DNA from: Pseudomonas neustonica
GTDB taxonomy: Bacteria > Pseudomonadota > Gammaproteobacteria > Pseudomonadales > Pseudomonadaceae
Assembly (NCBI RefSeq): GCF_003797945.1
Contig: NZ_RKKU01000007.1
Location: 62,001 to 126,000, forward strand
DNA length: 64,000 nucleotides
Direction of reading: 5' to 3'
Positions 48,801 to 57,102 of the stretch are shown here, in pieces; positions within the stretch are counted from its first letter, which is position 1; every line of letters begins with the position of its first letter. The position numbers and the translations under genes are program-made. The notes under the pieces were generated by a model that ran no database searches, was not told the origin of the DNA, and was given only the letters and a program-made list of their open reading frames with translations.

Positions 48801-49224
48801 TGAGTTCGTTTTGCCAGGTGAACATCTGATTGACCTGGTCAGCCAGCTTGGTTTCCAGTTCATGCAGGCTCAAGGCCTGAAAGTTGTCCTTGCGCGCGCC
48901 GCCGGAAGTGTCGCGTTTAGCCAGCTGGTTATGTTTAGCGCGAATGCTCTGCGTCTCGCGCGGTGCGTTACTGATTTCCTGCTGCAGGTTATTCTGATCT
49001 TCTTTGGCTTGAAGACCTTGCTTGAGGTAGTTCAGCGTGCTCTGGTACAGGTCATTCAGCTCACGTTTGTCGGGTTCAGCCAGCGAGCTGTTGTTCAGCG
49101 TTTCAATGCTGGCATTGACGTTGTCGATGCGTTCGCTCAGGTCATCAGGCGTCGGAGTTTCCTGGGCCAGAACGCCGGTGCTGAGAAAGAGGCAGAGCAT
49201 GATCGATGACAGAAAGCGCAACAT
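45808..49224 (-). CDS. mscK: MscK/KefA-type mechanosensitive channel
   Basis: 1138 residues. A signal peptide (MLRFLSSIMLCLFLSTGVLAQ) is followed by a 470-residue periplasmic coiled-coil domain rich in Gln, Asn and Leu, then about eleven hydrophobic segments between residues 500 and 910. The last part is the MscS pore and beta domain (GDVVTIGPLSGTINRIRIRATTITDFDNKEIIVPN), followed by a soluble C-terminal domain and an acidic tail. Such channels open on hypo-osmotic shock. Length and layout are those of MscK/KefA. It is preceded by a 160-base gap with a strong hairpin. Confidence 0.93.
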   Translation of the reverse strand: MLRFLSSIMLCLFLSTGVLAQETPTPDDLSERIDNVNASIETLNNSSLAEPDKRELNDLYQSTLNYLKQGLQAKEDQNNLQQEISNAPRETQSIRAKHNQLAKRDTSGGARKDNFQALSLHELETKLADQVNQMFTWQNELTAVNGELIAAQTRPERTQASVSENQKRAQAVADQLRSLQRQPPTQQSRARIDMLQAERDYLQLTNDLLRQKLSGNNALQDLATQKKNLLSLQIRQIEDDIKVLQDVINEKRQSQSEKTVSDATLPEQATQNQVLQQQSSINRGLSEELLSATSEIGDLTRRNIETKQQTEHLSQVDKALEQQIDVLEGSLLLSRILHQQKNALPKVNIDSRIADQIADLRLRQFELNQHSDELSNPDAYLNNLLLQIPVRQRDTLRPGLEQMVNSRVTLVEQLNNNINTLINLAISLQINQRQLQQLSNDLQRTIDDQLFWVASSRPLDKNWVLDFPAQAKRQVESLHLKQVAENVLSTLKKHYPWVGGFVIFLGLYFWRKPSMRRRLNTLNDEVGHFRRDSPWHTPRALVLTLLLISPIPIALMNLGLIMHLGHEAAMPSLGLALLKLSLAWVVLHLLYRVLDPRGIAVRHFHWDDKLVQRLHVLTRRLAWILMPLVLVFGLHGSLPEQMGGDALGRAIMLLGMFLLAGLLGRIMWRSEPLYDSRVLHFSATVVLIIAPLALAGLTAWGYHYTAVKLAERFIDSLYLIVLWMLVEGTVVRNLNVAGRRLAYQRAVAKRQAAEAREGQDSEVPSVEVPEMNIQQINQQSLRLAKLALVILFTVALYFTWADLISAASYLESVTLWQYSGDGVTAGEAVPISAGDILGALITLILTFTLARNLPGLLEILVLSRMELRQGTSYAVTTLLSYVIVGFGLVSALSSLGVSWDKLQWLVAALGVGLGFGLQEIFANFISGLIILFERPVRIGDVVTIGPLSGTINRIRIRATTITDFDNKEIIVPNKNFVTEQIINWSLQDTITRVIIKVGVAYGSDVAKVRQLLMQIAANNARVLKDPEPMVLFLNFSDSTLDHELRVHVKELADRNQATDEINREIDRLFKENGIEIAFRQLDINLRDSKGLEKLVHSYRIDEPADQSSKALPTSRPDPDPQTPSDRADDEPGDGSPPM

Positions 49225-49324
49225 TAACGGTAATCCTGATTTGGCCTGACCTGAAGGGTAGCCGCCTGGCTCCTGCTTGGGAAGCTGACCCGCGCTGCGG
49301 CGTAAAGTTTCCGAATCCTGAAAC

Positions 49325-49357
49325 GCAACAGGCCACCCTCTGGAGGTGGCCTGTTGC
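49325..49357 (-). terminator. 13-bp perfect hairpin after the acyl-CoA dehydrogenase gene
   Basis: GCAACAGGCCACC and GGTGGCCTGTTGC pair perfectly around a 7-base loop, 30 bases past the stop. On the minus strand only GTTTC follows, so the U-tract is weak. Confidence 0.65.
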
Positions 49358-49387
49358 GATGCACTGGATCAGATCCGGGTCACGCTA

Positions 49388-51190
49388 TCAGAACCATTCA
49401 TCCTGCATGTCCAGGCAGGTAGCGTCTCGGTTTTCCAGTACGTTCAGGTCGTGGTGGCAGGAAGGCACTTCCCACAGCAGAAAGTAGCGCGCCGCCTGAA
49501 GTTTGCCCTGGTAAAAGGCAACGTCGGCCTCAACACCCTTGCTCAACCCTTTTTGCGCATGCACTGCCTGCTGCAGCCAGCGCCAGCCGATGACCATGTG
49601 ACCAAAGGCCTTGAGGTAGAGTGCGGAGTTGGCCACTGCCTCGTTCACCTTGCCTTGTCCCAGATCGCCAAGCAGCGCGACTGTTACTTTACCCAGGTGC
49701 GCGAGTAGCTTCTCCAGGGGCTCGCGTAGCTCGTTCAGCTCAGCATGGGCGGCAGCCTGTTTGCAGGTGGCTTGAATCAGTGCGGACAGCTGCTTGAGTG
49801 CCGAGCCATTGTTCATCACTACCTTGCGTGCCAGCAGATCCAGCGACTGGATGCCGTTGGTGCCTTCATGTATCGGGTTCAGGCGGTTATCGCGGTAATA
49901 CTGTTCAACCGGGTATTCGCGTGTGTAGCCGTGACCGCCGAGTATCTGGATAGCCAGTTCGTTGGCTTTCAGACAGTAGTCCGATGGCCAGGCCTTGACG
50001 ATGGGCGTCAGTAGATCGAGCAGCTCCAGCGCCGTCTTGCGCTCGGCTTCGGTTTCCAGGGTTTCGGTATCGTCGAACAGACGGGCCGCATACAGGCCAA
50101 GATCAAAAGCGCCTTCAACATAGGATTTCTGGGCTAGCAGCATACGCTTGACGTCAGTGTGCTCAATGATCGACACCTGAGGGGCGGTCGGGTCCTTGCC
50201 ATCGGGCAAGCGGCCCTGTGGACGCTCGCGGGCATAGTTCAGAGAGTACAGGTAGCCGGCGTAGCCAAGCATTACCGCGCCCATGCCTACGCCAATGCGC
50301 GCTTCGTTCATCATCTGGAACATGCAGGCCAGGCCCTGGTGTGGCTTGCCAACCAGATAGCCGACGCAGTTGTCCTTGTCACCGAAGTTCAACGCCGTAG
50401 AGGTGGTGCCGCGCCAGCCCATCTTGTGGAATAGGCCTGCCAGTACCACGTCGTTGCGCTCACCCAGGCTGCCGTCATCGTTGACCAGAAACTTGGGCAC
50501 GATAAACAGCGAGATACCTTTTACCCCGGGCGGTGCGTCGGGCAGCTTGGCCAACACCATGTGTACGATGTTTTCGGACAGCGGGTGATCGCCGCCGGAA
50601 ATGAAGATCTTGTTGCCCTTCAGGCGGTAGCTGCCGTCAGCGGCGGGCTCTGCCTTGGTGCGAATGTCCGACAGCGAGGAGCCGGCATGTGGCTCAGTCA
50701 GCGCCATGGTGCCAAAGAAGCGACCTTCGATCATTGGCTGCAGGAAGCGCTCTTTTTGCTCTTCGGTACCAAAATTCTCGATCAGATTGGCCGCGCCCAT
50801 GGTCAGCATGGGGTAGGAGGAGGTGGCCGCGTTAGCTGATTGGAAATGGGCAAAACAGGCTTGCGAGAGCAAATTTGGCATCTGCATGCCGCCTTGCTCG
50901 AAGGTGCGGGTCGCGTTCAGGAAGCCGGCTTCCAGAAAGGCGTCTACCGCTGGCTTGACCTCGGGGATCAGCTCGGCCGCGCCGTCAACGTACTTGGGTT
51001 CGTTCTCATCACTTTTGCGGTTGTGCGGGGCAAACAGCTTTTCTGCGATGGTACGCGCCGTGCCGATGGCCGCATCGAAGGTTTCCCGGTTATGGTCGGC
51101 AAAGCGTGGGCGCTGGGTCAAACCTTCGGCATCCAGTACTTCGTAGAGTTCGAAGGCCAGGTTGCGTTGGTCAATGAGCATTTCGGACAT
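49388..51190 (-). CDS. Acyl-CoA dehydrogenase (long form, about 600 residues)
   Basis: 600 residues, the long acyl-CoA dehydrogenase type with an extra C-terminal domain (like DmdC and the PA0506-type FadE of Pseudomonas). FAD and substrate regions are seen in FGTMALTEPHAGSSLSDIRTKA, FISGGDHPL and LGGHGYTREYPVEQYYRDNRLNPIHEGTNGIQSLDLLARKV, in which the catalytic base Glu is expected in HEGTNGIQ. It oxidises acyl-CoA to enoyl-CoA. Chain-length preference is unknown. It is a paralogue of the gene at 59.2 kb. ATG 51190 has GAGGTG 6 bases upstream. Confidence 0.92.
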   Translation of the reverse strand: MSEMLIDQRNLAFELYEVLDAEGLTQRPRFADHNRETFDAAIGTARTIAEKLFAPHNRKSDENEPKYVDGAAELIPEVKPAVDAFLEAGFLNATRTFEQGGMQMPNLLSQACFAHFQSANAATSSYPMLTMGAANLIENFGTEEQKERFLQPMIEGRFFGTMALTEPHAGSSLSDIRTKAEPAADGSYRLKGNKIFISGGDHPLSENIVHMVLAKLPDAPPGVKGISLFIVPKFLVNDDGSLGERNDVVLAGLFHKMGWRGTTSTALNFGDKDNCVGYLVGKPHQGLACMFQMMNEARIGVGMGAVMLGYAGYLYSLNYARERPQGRLPDGKDPTAPQVSIIEHTDVKRMLLAQKSYVEGAFDLGLYAARLFDDTETLETEAERKTALELLDLLTPIVKAWPSDYCLKANELAIQILGGHGYTREYPVEQYYRDNRLNPIHEGTNGIQSLDLLARKVVMNNGSALKQLSALIQATCKQAAAHAELNELREPLEKLLAHLGKVTVALLGDLGQGKVNEAVANSALYLKAFGHMVIGWRWLQQAVHAQKGLSKGVEADVAFYQGKLQAARYFLLWEVPSCHHDLNVLENRDATCLDMQDEWF

Positions 51191-51277
51191 AGCAGTCACC
51201 TCTAATTTGAACGCGAAGCAGTGTATTGACTCGTTCCCGTTGAGGGAACGGCCATTGATGTTTCTTATACAGTCAGA

Positions 51278-52258
51278 TCAGAACAGCCGAAGCACCGGCT
51301 CATCCAGTGCGGCTCGCTGTTCGCGTAGCGTCAATATCTGATCGGCCCAGTAGCGCTCACTGGCGAACCAGGGAAAGTGCATGGGGAAAGCCGGGTCGTC
51401 CCAGCGCCGAGCCAGCCAGGCGCTGTAGTGAATCAGACGCAGAGTACGCAGCGGTTCGATCAGTGCCAGTTGCGATGGGTCAAAGTCGTAAAACTCGTTA
51501 TAGCCGTCGGCCAGCTCGGCAATCTGAGCCTGGCGCTGGTCGCGCTCACCGGAGAGCATCATCCACAGGTCCTGGATCGCTGGTCCCTGCCGGCAATCAT
51601 CCAGATCGACCATGTACAGGCTCTCGTCTCGCCACAACAGATTACCCACATGCAGATCGCCGTGCATCCGCAGGGTACTGCAGGGGTGCTGGGCAAAGCG
51701 TTCGGCCACGACCTTTAACAGGTCATCAGCAACCGAAAAATAAGCGGCCTGCAATCCGGCAGGCACCACGTTGGCGCTGCGCAGGAAGGCCAGGCTGTCG
51801 ACGCCGAAGCTTTGCACTGTCAGTTCTGGACGATGTTCGAAGGGCCGCATGGCACCGACGGCGTGCAGGCGACCGACCAGACGACCCAGCATCAGTAAGT
51901 GATCAGGGTCTTCAAATTCGGGGGCGCGGCCACCAAAGCGTTTGAACAGGCTGAAACGAAAACCAGCGAACTCGAACAGGGTTTCGCCGCCGATCTGCAT
52001 GGGCGGAATCACCGGTATTTCGCGCTCGACCAGTTCAAGCGAAAACTGGTGCTCTTCCAGAATTGACGCGTCGCTCCAGCGCTGCGGGCGGTAGAACTTG
52101 GCAATCAGGGGTTGGGCATCTTCGATACCCACTTGAAACACCCGGTTCTCATAACTGTTAAGCGTCAGAGTGCGGGCGTCGGAGACAAAGCCCAGCGACT
52201 CCACTGCGTCGAGAACAGTGTCGGGAGTCAGCAAAGCAAAGGGATGGTGCGCGTCCAT
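51278..52258 (-). CDS. srkA: Stress response kinase A (SrkA/YihE)
   Basis: 326 residues, a small serine/threonine kinase of the aminoglycoside-phosphotransferase-like fold. The catalytic loop reads MHGDLHVGNLLW near residue 200 and the metal-binding motif VDLDDCRQGP near residue 218. In E. coli SrkA protects cells from stress by countering MazF-type programmed death. ATG 52258 (MDAHHPFALL) is the family-like start, and the ten-codon extension is not. It lies upstream of the acyl-CoA dehydrogenase on the same strand with a gap of about 90 bases. Confidence 0.92.
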   Translation of the reverse strand: MDAHHPFALLTPDTVLDAVESLGFVSDARTLTLNSYENRVFQVGIEDAQPLIAKFYRPQRWSDASILEEHQFSLELVEREIPVIPPMQIGGETLFEFAGFRFSLFKRFGGRAPEFEDPDHLLMLGRLVGRLHAVGAMRPFEHRPELTVQSFGVDSLAFLRSANVVPAGLQAAYFSVADDLLKVVAERFAQHPCSTLRMHGDLHVGNLLWRDESLYMVDLDDCRQGPAIQDLWMMLSGERDQRQAQIAELADGYNEFYDFDPSQLALIEPLRTLRLIHYSAWLARRWDDPAFPMHFPWFASERYWADQILTLREQRAALDEPVLRLF

Positions 52259-52343
52259 AGCCGGTTCGCCTGTCGCTGAAAAGGGCATCTATGGTGTCAC
52301 AGATCGCGGGGCGACTGGTAACCATCGTCCGTAGCTGTTTGTT

Positions 52344-53063
52344 TCACGGCGTGCGGGCGGCGCACCACACCTGTACTGAGCGTGCGCCGCTGCGTAGCAG
52401 GGTTCGGCTAGCCTCAGCGGCGGTATCTCCGGTGGTCATGACGTCATCGATCAGTGCGATGTCGCGGTCTTTGATCGCCGCTGTATTTGCGCAATGAAAG
52501 GCGCCTTGCAGGTTGCTGTGGCGCTGGCGCGCATTGAGCCCCTGTTGTGGCTGAGTGTCACGAACGCGCTCTAGTGCTTGCAAGTGCAGACTGATACTTA
52601 GTCCACGTGCCAGCGGGCGCGCCAGCTCGAAGGCTTGATTGTAGCCGCGCTGTGCCTGTCGCCTGGGGTGCATGGGCATGGCCACCAGCAGATCTGGTCG
52701 GCGCTCAGGGTGCTGCTCCAGATAGTCGGTCAGGCGCATTAGCATGAGCTGGCTGAGTAGTCTGCCGTAGGCGGCCTGGCGGTGATATTTGAAGGCTGGA
52801 ATGAGCGCGTCTACCGGGAATCGATAGAGCAGCGGCGCCGTGGCGTGTATGAAGGGTGGTGGCCGGTTCAGGCACTGGCCGCAAAGGCTGTCTGCTTGAG
52901 GAATGGGTAGGGCGCACTGGCGACATGCGGTATGCAGCCAGGGTAAATCAGCCAGGCAACCAGTGCACAGCGCCGGGTCGCGGTGGCGTGTTTTCAAACC
53001 GCATAGCAGGCAATAGCTTGCAAGGTTGTTTTTTAACCAACTGTAAACTCTATAGTCTTTCAA
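52344..53063 (-). CDS. comF: ComF-family phosphoribosyltransferase-like protein
   Basis: 239 residues. Paired zinc-ribbon cysteines (YCLLCG, LCTGCL, CRQCALPI, CGQCL) are followed by a type I phosphoribosyltransferase fold with the PRPP motif IALIDDVMTTGDT near residue 200. ComF proteins act in uptake and integration of single-stranded DNA in competent bacteria. The only start that keeps the first cysteines in frame is TTG 53063, and this codon lies inside the BirA operator of the divergent bio operon. The exact start is uncertain. Confidence 0.85.
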   Translation of the reverse strand: MKDYRVYSWLKNNLASYCLLCGLKTRHRDPALCTGCLADLPWLHTACRQCALPIPQADSLCGQCLNRPPPFIHATAPLLYRFPVDALIPAFKYHRQAAYGRLLSQLMLMRLTDYLEQHPERRPDLLVAMPMHPRRQAQRGYNQAFELARPLARGLSISLHLQALERVRDTQPQQGLNARQRHSNLQGAFHCANTAAIKDRDIALIDDVMTTGDTAAEASRTLLRSGARSVQVWCAARTP

Positions 53064-53072
53064 TGGTTGACA
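53042..53072. promoter_or_regulatory. BirA (biotin repressor) operator
   Basis: TGTAAACT, 15 bases, GGTTGACA closely matches the E. coli bio operator as I recall it (TGTAAACC, 16 bases, GGTTTACA), including a CTTTCAAT-like centre. It overlaps the bioB -35 box and the comF start codon, so biotin-bound BirA should shut both promoters. Confidence 0.75.
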
Positions 53073-53094
53073 GCCTCCGTGCCGTCGTTATTAT
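53067..53094 (+). promoter_or_regulatory. bioB promoter
   Basis: -35 TTGACA (53067-53072, inside the BirA operator), 16-base spacer, -10 TATTAT (53089-53094). It would start transcription near 53101, about 50 bases before the bioB ATG. Confidence 0.6.
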
Positions 53095-53152
53095 GCTCCG
53101 CATAGAGTGAACCCTTGAGGGTTCCCAAGCAATGAACAAAGGATACGTATCC

Positions 53153-54202
53153 ATGACCGCCTCCGTGACTCGCCACGACTGGACTCCCGCCGACGTGCTG
53201 GCGCTGTTCCGCCTGCCATTCAATGACCTGTTGTTCCGCGCGCAGAGCGTTCATCGCGAGCACTTTGATCCAAACCGGGTGCAGGTTTCTACCCTGTTGT
53301 CGATCAAGACGGGGGCCTGCCCCGAAGACTGCAAATACTGCCCGCAGTCAGGCCATTACAACACGGGTCTGGACAAGGAAAAGTTGCTGGAAGTGCAAAA
53401 GGTACTGGATGAAGCCACTGCGGCAAAAAACATCGGTGCCACCCGCTTCTGCATGGGGGCGGCCTGGAAGCACCCCTCCGAGAAAGATATGCCTTACGTG
53501 CTGGAAATGGTGCGCGGTGTGCGCGCCATGGGGCTGGAAACCTGCATGACCCTGGGTAAATTGACCAAGGAGCAGACAGCGGCTCTGGCCGATGCTGGTC
53601 TCGATTACTACAACCACAACCTGGATACCTCGCCTGAGTTCTACGGCAACATTATTACTACTCGCACCTATGGCGACCGGCTGGAAACCTTGGCCTATGT
53701 GCGCGATGCGGGTATGAAAATCTGCTCCGGCGGTATTTTGGGTTTGGGTGAGTCGGTTGAAGACCGTGCCGGTCTGCTGATTCAACTGGCCAACTTGCCG
53801 GAGCATCCTGAGAGTGTGCCAATCAATATGTTGGTTAAGGTGAAGGGTACGCCGCTGGAAAACGAGGAAGATGTTGATCCTTTCGATTTCATCCGAACCC
53901 TCGCAGTCGCCCGCATCATGATGCCCAAGTCGCACGTTCGCCTCTCTGCCGGGCGTGAGCAGATGAACGAGCAGACTCAGTCGCTCGCTTTCTTTGCCGG
54001 TGCCAATTCCATCTTTTATGGCGAGCGTTTGCTCACCACGGCCAACCCGCAGGCCGGTAAGGATATGCGTCTGTTTGAGCGCCTGGGCATCAAGCCCGAA
54101 GAGCGTGAAGAACACGATGATGAGGTGCACCAGGCGGCGATCGAGCAGGCGCTGGTTGAGCAACGCGACAGTGCCTTGTTCACTGACGCAGCAGCGGTTT
54201 AA
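53153..54202 (+). CDS. bioB: Biotin synthase
   Basis: 349 residues, radical-SAM enzyme that inserts sulfur into dethiobiotin. The [4Fe-4S] Cys triad is in [13 protein letters not shown]. Cys residues in FCMGAAW and MTLGK-type strands, and the late [13 protein letters not shown] region, match BioB and its [2Fe-2S] cluster site. ATG 53153 is preferred over ATG 53132 because AAAGGA sits 9 bases upstream. It is the first gene of the bioBFHCD operon. A repeat array separates it from bioF. Confidence 0.97.
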   Translation: MTASVTRHDWTPADVLALFRLPFNDLLFRAQSVHREHFDPNRVQVSTLLSIKTGACPEDCKYCPQSGHYNTGLDKEKLLEVQKVLDEATAAKNIGATRFCMGAAWKHPSEKDMPYVLEMVRGVRAMGLETCMTLGKLTKEQTAALADAGLDYYNHNLDTSPEFYGNIITTRTYGDRLETLAYVRDAGMKICSGGILGLGESVEDRAGLLIQLANLPEHPESVPINMLVKVKGTPLENEEDVDPFDFIRTLAVARIMMPKSHVRLSAGREQMNEQTQSLAFFAGANSIFYGERLLTTANPQAGKDMRLFERLGIKPEEREEHDDEVHQAAIEQALVEQRDSALFTDAAAV

Positions 54203-54210
54203 ATCCAGCC

Positions 54211-54301
54211 CAAGCCACAAGCCACAAGCCACAAGCCACAAGCCACAAGCCACAAGCCACAAGCCACAAGCCACAAGCCACAAGCCACAAGCCACAAGCC
54301 A
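54211..54301 (+). repeat. Heptamer repeat locus D, left arm: 13 perfect CAAGCCA copies
   Basis: Thirteen identical CAAGCCA units from 54211 to 54301, just 9 bases past the bioB stop. It is the most homogeneous array in the window, which implies recent expansion or ongoing copy-number change. Confidence 0.95.
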
Positions 54302-54343
54302 CAAGTTAATAGAAGGCTGTAGCCCACCGCGGGTTTTCCTGGC

Positions 54344-54378
54344 GCTTGCAGCTTGCAGCTTGCAGCTTGCAGCTTGTA
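54344..54378 (-). repeat. Heptamer repeat locus D, right arm: GCTTGCA x4 plus GCTTGTA
   Basis: Inverted counterpart of the CAAGCCA array, ending 20 bases before the bioF start codon. In RNA the two arms could pair over 5 of each 7 bases, giving a large hairpin between bioB and bioF. Confidence 0.9.
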
Positions 54379-54397
54379 GCTCAAACGAGTCCTCTCC

Positions 54398-55582
54398 GTG
54401 CCATTTGATCTTTCCTCACGCTTGGCAGCGCGTCGTGCTGCCCACCTCTATCGCCGCCGACCTTTGTTGGATGCGCCGCAGGATGTGCGGGTGCGCGTCG
54501 ATGGTGAGAACTTGCTGGCGTTCTGCAGTAATGACTATCTGGGTCTGGCCAATCACCCCGAGGTGATTGAGGCTTTTGCGCAGGGTGCTCGGCGTTGGGG
54601 GGTGGGCGGTGGCGCGTCGCACCTGGTTGTCGGTCACAGCACGCCGCATCACGAGCTTGAAGAAGCGTTGGCCCAGCTCACAGGGCGGCCGCGTGCACTG
54701 CTGCTGTCTAGCGGCTATATGGCTAATTTGGGGACAGTTACTGCGCTGGTCGGGCAGGGCGATACGGTGCTTGAAGATCGTTTGAATCATGCCTCTTTGC
54801 TCGATGCCGGTTTGCTCAGTGGCGCCCGCTTCTCACGTTATCTGCACAATGATCCGGCCAGCCTCGCGGCGCGACTGGAAAAGGCGACCGGTGATACCCT
54901 GATAGTGACCGATGGCGTGTTCAGCATGGATGGCGATCTCGCCAACCTGCCGGAGCTATGCGCTCAGGCCCGCAGTCGCGGCGCCTGGATGATGGTTGAT
55001 GATGCTCACGGCTTTGGCTGTTTGGGTCAGCAGGGTGGCGGCATTGTTGAGCACTTTGGCCTTGGGCTGGAAGAGGTTCCAGTATTGGTCGGCACCCTCG
55101 GCAAAGCCTTTGGCACGTCGGGCGCCTTTGTCGCGGGCAGTGAGGAGTTGATTGAAACGCTGATTCAGTTTGCTCGTCCCTATATTTACACCACCAGTCA
55201 GCCACCGGCCGTCGCCTGTGCAACACTCAAGAGCTTGCAGCTGTTGCGCGATGAGCATTGGCGGCGTAGCCACCTGCAGCAGCTTATTGCGCGGTTTCGC
55301 CAGGGCGCCGGTGAGCTTGGTCTGCAATTGATGGAGAGTCCTACGCCCATTCAGCCGATTCTGGTTGGTAGCAGCGCTAGAGCGATGGCGCTGTCGGCCG
55401 CTCTGCGCGGGCAAGGTATCATGGTGACTGCCATCCGCCCGCCGACAGTGCCCCGCAACACGGCACGCCTGCGCGTGACCCTCTCCGCCGCACACAGCGA
55501 TAGCGATGTCGATCAATTGCTGGATGCCCTTAAATTCGCTTTGGCAGGTCTTCCCGAACAGGACTTGGCTGATGAAGAGTGA
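54398..55582 (+). CDS. bioF: 8-amino-7-oxononanoate synthase
   Basis: 394 residues, PLP-dependent enzyme joining pimeloyl-ACP and alanine. The PLP Lys lies in [14 protein letters not shown], and the substrate region is [18 protein letters not shown] start is used ([21 protein letters not shown]). The ribosome site is weak (ACGAG). It overlaps nothing upstream because of the repeat array. bioH follows 4 bases after its stop. Confidence 0.96.
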   Translation: MPFDLSSRLAARRAAHLYRRRPLLDAPQDVRVRVDGENLLAFCSNDYLGLANHPEVIEAFAQGARRWGVGGGASHLVVGHSTPHHELEEALAQLTGRPRALLLSSGYMANLGTVTALVGQGDTVLEDRLNHASLLDAGLLSGARFSRYLHNDPASLAARLEKATGDTLIVTDGVFSMDGDLANLPELCAQARSRGAWMMVDDAHGFGCLGQQGGGIVEHFGLGLEEVPVLVGTLGKAFGTSGAFVAGSEELIETLIQFARPYIYTTSQPPAVACATLKSLQLLRDEHWRRSHLQQLIARFRQGAGELGLQLMESPTPIQPILVGSSARAMALSAALRGQGIMVTAIRPPTVPRNTARLRVTLSAAHSDSDVDQLLDALKFALAGLPEQDLADEE

Positions 55583-55586
55583 CCTG

Positions 55587-56297
55587 ATGAATAGTATTAA
55601 CCTCTTGCCGGGCTGGGCGCTGTCTGCCGCCAACCTGGCGCCGTTGCAATCAGCTTTGCAAAGCAGCTTGCCTGCATTTGCGGTGCACCTGCATGAGTTG
55701 CCGCCCATGCAAATGTCGAGTCTTGAGACCGATTTGCAGGAGCTGGCCGACTCCCTTCAGCCTGGTTGGTTGGTTGGCTGGTCTTTGGGCGGCATGTTGT
55801 CAGTACAACTATTACGTCGTTATCCCGAACGCTTTTGTGGCGTGGTGACTATCGCCAGCAATGCCTGCTTTGCGACGCGCACAGATTGGCTGGAGGCCAT
55901 GCCGGCCGAGACCTTCAAGACGTTCTTTAATGACGCCCGCGAGAAACCGGAAAAGATCCTCAAACGCTTTGGATTGCTGGTCAGCCAGGGGGGCGCCAAC
56001 GCCCGAGAGTTAAGCAAGCAATTACAGTGGAGCGACGCTGACCCATTGCAGCGGTTGAATCAGCTTGCGCTTTTGGGTGTGCTGGATAACCGTATTCATC
56101 TCAGCCGCACTCAGCAGCCGGTGCTGCATTGTCTGGCGGGTCAAGATGCGTTGGTGCCTGCGACTGTGGCTACAAAATTGCAGTCGCTCAACCCGAAAGC
56201 GCAAATACGTTTGCACCCGGATGCCAGTCACGCCTTGCCTTTGGAACAGCCCGACTGGGTGGCACAGCAAATCGCTGATTGGGTCCGTCCGGAATGA
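55587..56297 (+). CDS. bioH: Pimeloyl-ACP methyl ester esterase BioH
   Basis: 236 residues, alpha/beta hydrolase. The nucleophile Ser is in GWSLGGMLSVQLL near residue 70, Asp in LAGQDALVP, and His in DASHALPLEQPD. It removes the methyl group that BioC adds to the malonyl chain once the pimeloyl chain is complete. ATG 55587 has AAGAG upstream. ATG 55572, overlapping the bioF end, is an alternative. It overlaps bioC by 4 bases. Confidence 0.93.
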   Translation: MNSINLLPGWALSAANLAPLQSALQSSLPAFAVHLHELPPMQMSSLETDLQELADSLQPGWLVGWSLGGMLSVQLLRRYPERFCGVVTIASNACFATRTDWLEAMPAETFKTFFNDAREKPEKILKRFGLLVSQGGANARELSKQLQWSDADPLQRLNQLALLGVLDNRIHLSRTQQPVLHCLAGQDALVPATVATKLQSLNPKAQIRLHPDASHALPLEQPDWVAQQIADWVRPE

Positions 56298-57091
56298 GTG
56301 ATGCGGTAATCGATAAGCAGCAGGTTGCCGCCTCCTTCAGCCGGGCCGCGGGTACCTATGATCAGGTGGCTGAACTGCAGCGTAATGTGGGCAGCAATCT
56401 GCTGGGGCGTTTGCCGGATACGGTGCAGTTTGAAGCATTAGCCGATATTGGCTGTGGCACTGGTTACTTTACCCGTGCGTTGGCGCAACGTTTTGCCAAG
56501 CCGGTTCTGGGGCTGGATATAGCCGAAGGTATGCTGCGCTATGCCCGCGAGCAAAGTCCGTCTGGTTTGGCCTGGTTGGCTGCCGATGCAGAGGCGCTGC
56601 CATTGCGTTCCGCTAGCCAGGACCTGCTGTTCTCAAGCCTGGCGTTGCAATGGTGTCCGCAGCTGCCGCTGGCTTTGAACGAGGCGTTCCGTGTTTTGAA
56701 ACCAGGCGGATGTATGGCTTTCAATACCCTGGTTGCAGGCACGCTGGTTGAGTTGCGCGAGGCGTGGCAAGCGGTCGATGGCTTTGTGCACGTGAATCGG
56801 TTTATGCCTTTGCCGCAGTTGCAGGGAATACTCGCTGGTGCTGGCTTTGCCAGCTGGCATTGCGAGGTTGAGATGCATGTTCTGCATTATGCGCAACTGA
56901 GTGAGTTGACCCACGAGCTCAAGGCGTTGGGGGCACATAACCTCAACGCTGGTCGACCAAGCGGTTTAACCGGGCGCGCTCGCTTGCGCGCTCTGACTAC
57001 AGCCTATGAAACTCGGCGTCAGGCAACGGGGTTGCCAGCGACCTACCAGGTGGCTCAAGTACTGTTGTTCAAGGGCCTTGATCAGGTTTGA
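56294..57091 (+). CDS. bioC: Malonyl-ACP O-methyltransferase BioC
   Basis: 265 residues, SAM-dependent methyltransferase. The SAM loop is DIGCGTGYFTRALA near residue 53. The opening DKQQVAASFSRAAGTYDQVAELQR is the BioC signature. It primes pimelate synthesis by methylating malonyl-ACP. ATG 56294 overlaps the bioH stop (ATGA). Confidence 0.96.
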   Translation: MSDAVIDKQQVAASFSRAAGTYDQVAELQRNVGSNLLGRLPDTVQFEALADIGCGTGYFTRALAQRFAKPVLGLDIAEGMLRYAREQSPSGLAWLAADAEALPLRSASQDLLFSSLALQWCPQLPLALNEAFRVLKPGGCMAFNTLVAGTLVELREAWQAVDGFVHVNRFMPLPQLQGILAGAGFASWHCEVEMHVLHYAQLSELTHELKALGAHNLNAGRPSGLTGRARLRALTTAYETRRQATGLPATYQVAQVLLFKGLDQV

Positions 57092-57102
57092 TGGAGTAGA
57101 GC

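Noticed and set aside
54211..54301. Short direct repeats that could be mistaken for a CRISPR array
   Set aside because: The 7-bp units follow each other without spacers and there are no cas genes, so it is a tandem repeat.
53348..54304. 318-residue minus-strand open frame opposite bioB, with a VACGLWL repeat N-terminus
   Set aside because: It is the antisense shadow of bioB, and its repetitive start is only the translated heptamer array.
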